8,168 nt of DNA from Desulfobacterales bacterium (GTDB taxonomy: Bacteria; Desulfobacterota; Desulfobacteria; Desulfobacterales; UBA5852), in assembly GCA_016735415.1 (NCBI GenBank), contig JAERRP010000698.1, positions 1 to 8,168 of the forward strand, read 5' to 3'. A program made the position numbers and the translations under genes. This document shows positions 6,713 to 8,168 of this stretch, in pieces. Under the pieces are notes generated by a model. That model saw only the letters and a list, made by a program, of their open reading frames with translations, was not told the DNA's origin and made no database searches. Position 1 is the stretch's first letter. Every line of letters starts with the position of its first letter.

Positions 6713-7198
6713 ATGCGCTACGATATCATGAACTCGGAACTTGGTCCGATCCTTTTCTCTCGCGATGGCACAGGCATCAACAGAGTGCACTTTCTCAACA
6801 GTGCCAAATCGTTGCCCCGGGATGAAAGTTGGCGGCAGACCAGCCAGGATCCACTGCTCCAGGAAACCCGCCGGCAATTAAAGGCCTACTTTTCCGGGAA
6901 ACAGCGGCAATTTTCCCTACCGCTCTCGCTGGAAGGCACTGATTTTCAAATCCGCGTCTGGAAGGCGCTCACCACCATCCCTTATGGGACAACGTGGTCC
7001 TACAAAAAACTGGCCAGCGCCATTGGAAATTCCGCCGCCGGCCGGGCGGTGGGCAATGCCAACGGCAAAAACAAACTGTCCGTCATTGTACCTTGACACC
7101 GGGTCATTGGCAGCGACGGGGGTCTCGTCGGATTCGCAAGCGGCTTGGAAAGAAAGCGATATTTGATCTTAATGGAGCAATCATACAATGGACATTAA
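6713..7198 (+). CDS. ogt: O6-alkylguanine-DNA alkyltransferase with in-frame TGA at the catalytic cysteine (putative selenoprotein, Sec128)
   Basis: This protein should remove alkyl groups from O6 of guanine (and O4 of thymine) by one-time transfer to its active-site residue. Read through the TGA at 7094-7096, it is 161 residues, normal for Ogt/MGMT. Family residues are present with human MGMT spacing: Tyr97 (Y114), Arg111 in RAVG (R128), Asn120 (N137), His129 (H146) and Glu155 (E172). The motif reads VIVP-TGA-HRVIGS, so the TGA codon falls exactly on the Cys145 equivalent, the methyl acceptor. The frame then stays open and conserved to TAA at 7196-7198. A SECIS-like hairpin lies just downstream. 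Neighbouring genes use TGA as stop and TGG for Trp, so code reassignment is unlikely. The frame overlaps the next gene by 11 bases. The alternative is a nonsense mutation (TGC/TGT to TGA) giving a dead 127-residue product, or a base-call error. I favour selenocysteine. Confidence 0.85.
7114..7130 (+). promoter_or_regulatory. putative bacterial SECIS element
   Basis: CGACG (7114-7118) pairs perfectly with CGTCG (7126-7130), closing a 7-base loop GGGGTCT (7119-7125). The loop starts 22 bases after the TGA. This fits the published bacterial SECIS rules as I know them: loop 16-37 bases from the UGA, loop of 3-14 bases, and a G in its first two positions. The loop contains GGUCU, also present in the E. 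coli fdhF element, where it is read by the SelB elongation factor. A weak lower pairing TTG/CAA (7107-7109 with 7137-7139) may extend it. No fold energy was computed. Confidence 0.7.
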
Positions 7199-8021
7199 GG
7201 GATTCGAACTTGATGATTACCTCGAACGCCTGAACTTTTCCGAGGTCGTACAGCCAACAGAGGATCGGCTTGAAGCCCTCCACCGCGCTCAATACTACAC
7301 GATCCCATTCGAGAATTTCGATATTCTTTTGGGACGTGGCATATCGCTAGAACCAGACGCGCTCTTCGACAAGCTGGTGCACAGGGCACGCGGTGGTTAT
7401 TGCTTTGAGTTGAACGGCTTGTTTCTTATGGCCCTCAAGGCTTTTGGATTCGACGTCCGAGCGCTCCTGGCCCGGGTCCACTTGAGCGGCACGCCGTCGG
7501 GACGAGGACATCAGATGGCACTCGTATCACTTCAAGGGAGGCAATGGATTACCGACGTGGGGTTTGGAAGCCTGAATCTACGTGCTCCGATTCCGTTAGA
7601 ACTCGATCACCCAACAACCCACGATGGACAGACATCTCGCTTTATGGATGCAGGACATTTCGGCATCATGCTCCAGACCTTAATAGCCGGTCAATGGCAA
7701 GATCTTTATAGTTTCGATTGGGGGCATGTGTGCACCGCTGACATCGCTTATGGGAATCACTTCACCTCGACCCATCCCAGCTCGTTCTTTACCTTTGCCC
7801 GTGTGGCGGCGCGCCCCGTCCAAAATGGCGCAATCACACTTTTCAATAATACATTGAAAAGTGTGATTGCGGACAAGGAGCAGGTTCAAGAATTGCCTGA
7901 GGGGCCATTGTATATCAATGCATTAAAGGATCATTTTGGTATAGAACTCGATGCACCTTACGAGGCGCTGTGCAAACTTCCGGGAACAGACCAGGAAGAA
8001 GAGCAAGCTTTCGAATTTTGA
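7188..8021 (+). CDS. nat: arylamine N-acetyltransferase
   Basis: This 277-residue cytoplasmic enzyme transfers acetyl from acetyl-CoA to arylamines, hydrazines or related amines through a cysteine thioester. The papain-like catalytic triad is visible: Cys72 in RGGYCFELNGLF, His108 in GRGHQMALV and Asp123 in WITDVGFG. The conserved IPFENFDILLG stands at 39-49. Length matches the family (about 260-280). The ATG at 7188 has GGAG at 7174-7177, which lies within the last codons of the alkyltransferase frame; the two frames overlap by 11 bases, suggesting coupled translation. In bacteria the physiological substrate is often unknown, and a link to DNA alkylation repair is not established. Codons 214-228 hold a perfect inverted repeat (see 7829-7871). 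No clear terminator follows. Confidence 0.93.
   Translation: MDIKGFELDDYLERLNFSEVVQPTEDRLEALHRAQYYTIPFENFDILLGRGISLEPDALFDKLVHRARGGYCFELNGLFLMALKAFGFDVRALLARVHLSGTPSGRGHQMALVSLQGRQWITDVGFGSLNLRAPIPLELDHPTTHDGQTSRFMDAGHFGIMLQTLIAGQWQDLYSFDWGHVCTADIAYGNHFTSTHPSSFFTFARVAARPVQNGAITLFNNTLKSVIADKEQVQELPEGPLYINALKDHFGIELDAPYEALCKLPGTDQEEEQAFEF
7829..7871. repeat. perfect 19-bp inverted repeat with 5-base loop inside nat
   Basis: The arms 7829-7847 and 7853-7871 are exact reverse complements around the loop AATAC. The arm begins CGCAATCACACTTTTCAAT. It lies wholly inside the acetyltransferase coding region, where the protein (ITLFNNTLKSVIA) still looks family-like. The mRNA should form a very stable hairpin. 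Confidence 0.95.
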
Positions 8022-8168
8022 GCGAAGATAAATAAGACTTGCAATTTTAACATGCACTAGTTTTGTGGGATAGTCTCAATATCTCTGTACTCTCATGATA
8101 ATTGGATTTTTAGAACCTCAAAGGAAAATAAGGTTTTAAAGCCTTGTTAGAAATTTGCTTCCTTGAAA
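8022..8168. other. AT-rich non-coding end of the window
   Basis: After the nat stop codon the sequence becomes AT-rich and holds no credible gene, no strong terminator hairpin followed by a T run, and no recognised repeat. A short imperfect dyad (AAGG...CCTT near 8130-8148) is too weak to call. Confidence 0.5.

Noticed and set aside
6713..7096. Alkyltransferase as a simple truncated pseudogene ending at TGA 7094-7096
   Set aside because: The downstream frame keeps all expected family residues and the stop falls exactly on the catalytic Cys codon beside a SECIS-like hairpin. A random nonsense mutation remains possible but is the weaker explanation.
7094..7096. TGA read as tryptophan (alternative genetic code)
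   Set aside because: Other genes here use TGG for tryptophan, nat ends in TGA, and Trp at the alkyl-acceptor position would make no chemical sense.

Overview
The window looks like bacterial DNA, most likely from a sulfate-reducing Desulfobacterota-type organism. That placement is an inference, resting on the gene types, the mixed GC content and apparent selenocysteine use. The first ~510 bases do not fit: they are AT-rich, begin with CATACA/CATATA-type simple repeats, encode no convincing bacterial gene, and stop where a bacterial reading frame is cut. They may be a foreign insertion or a chimeric (possibly eukaryotic-host) junction.

Layout: 1-510, AT-rich simple-sequence DNA. 508-733 (-), 5' part of a truncated conserved hypothetical gene. 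734-1061, a divergent intergenic region. 1062-2153 (+), a CNNM/DUF21-CBS membrane protein. 2413-4497 (+), a large secreted multidomain SGNH/GDSL hydrolase whose central domain has strikingly different base composition. 4498-5046, a decayed intergenic stretch with an IS4-type transposase fragment. 5047-6525 (+), an Ada-Zn/AraC/AlkA fusion DNA-repair protein. 6525-6664, a ~140-base imperfect inverted repeat. 6713-7198 (+), an O6-alkylguanine-DNA alkyltransferase. 7188-8021 (+), an arylamine N-acetyltransferase. 8022-8168, AT-rich non-coding DNA.

The main discovery is at 7094-7096. The alkyltransferase frame has an in-frame TGA exactly where the invariant catalytic cysteine of the PCHRV motif belongs. 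The frame stays open and family-like after it (HRVIGSDGG...FASGLE...E) for 33 more codons. About 22 nt after the TGA there is a 5-bp stem with a GGGGUCU loop, which fits the bacterial SECIS rules and shares GGUCU with the E. coli fdhF element. The simplest reading is a selenocysteine-active-site DNA alkyltransferase (Sec128). A conventional annotator would call it truncated or miss it.

The AlkA fusion and the alkyltransferase together form an alkylation-damage repair cluster. It resembles the E. coli Ada/AlkA functions redistributed: the Zn methyl-acceptor and AraC domains are fused to the glycosylase, and the O6-alkyltransferase is a separate protein. The read-through alkyltransferase frame ends inside the start of the acetyltransferase gene, which suggests translational coupling.
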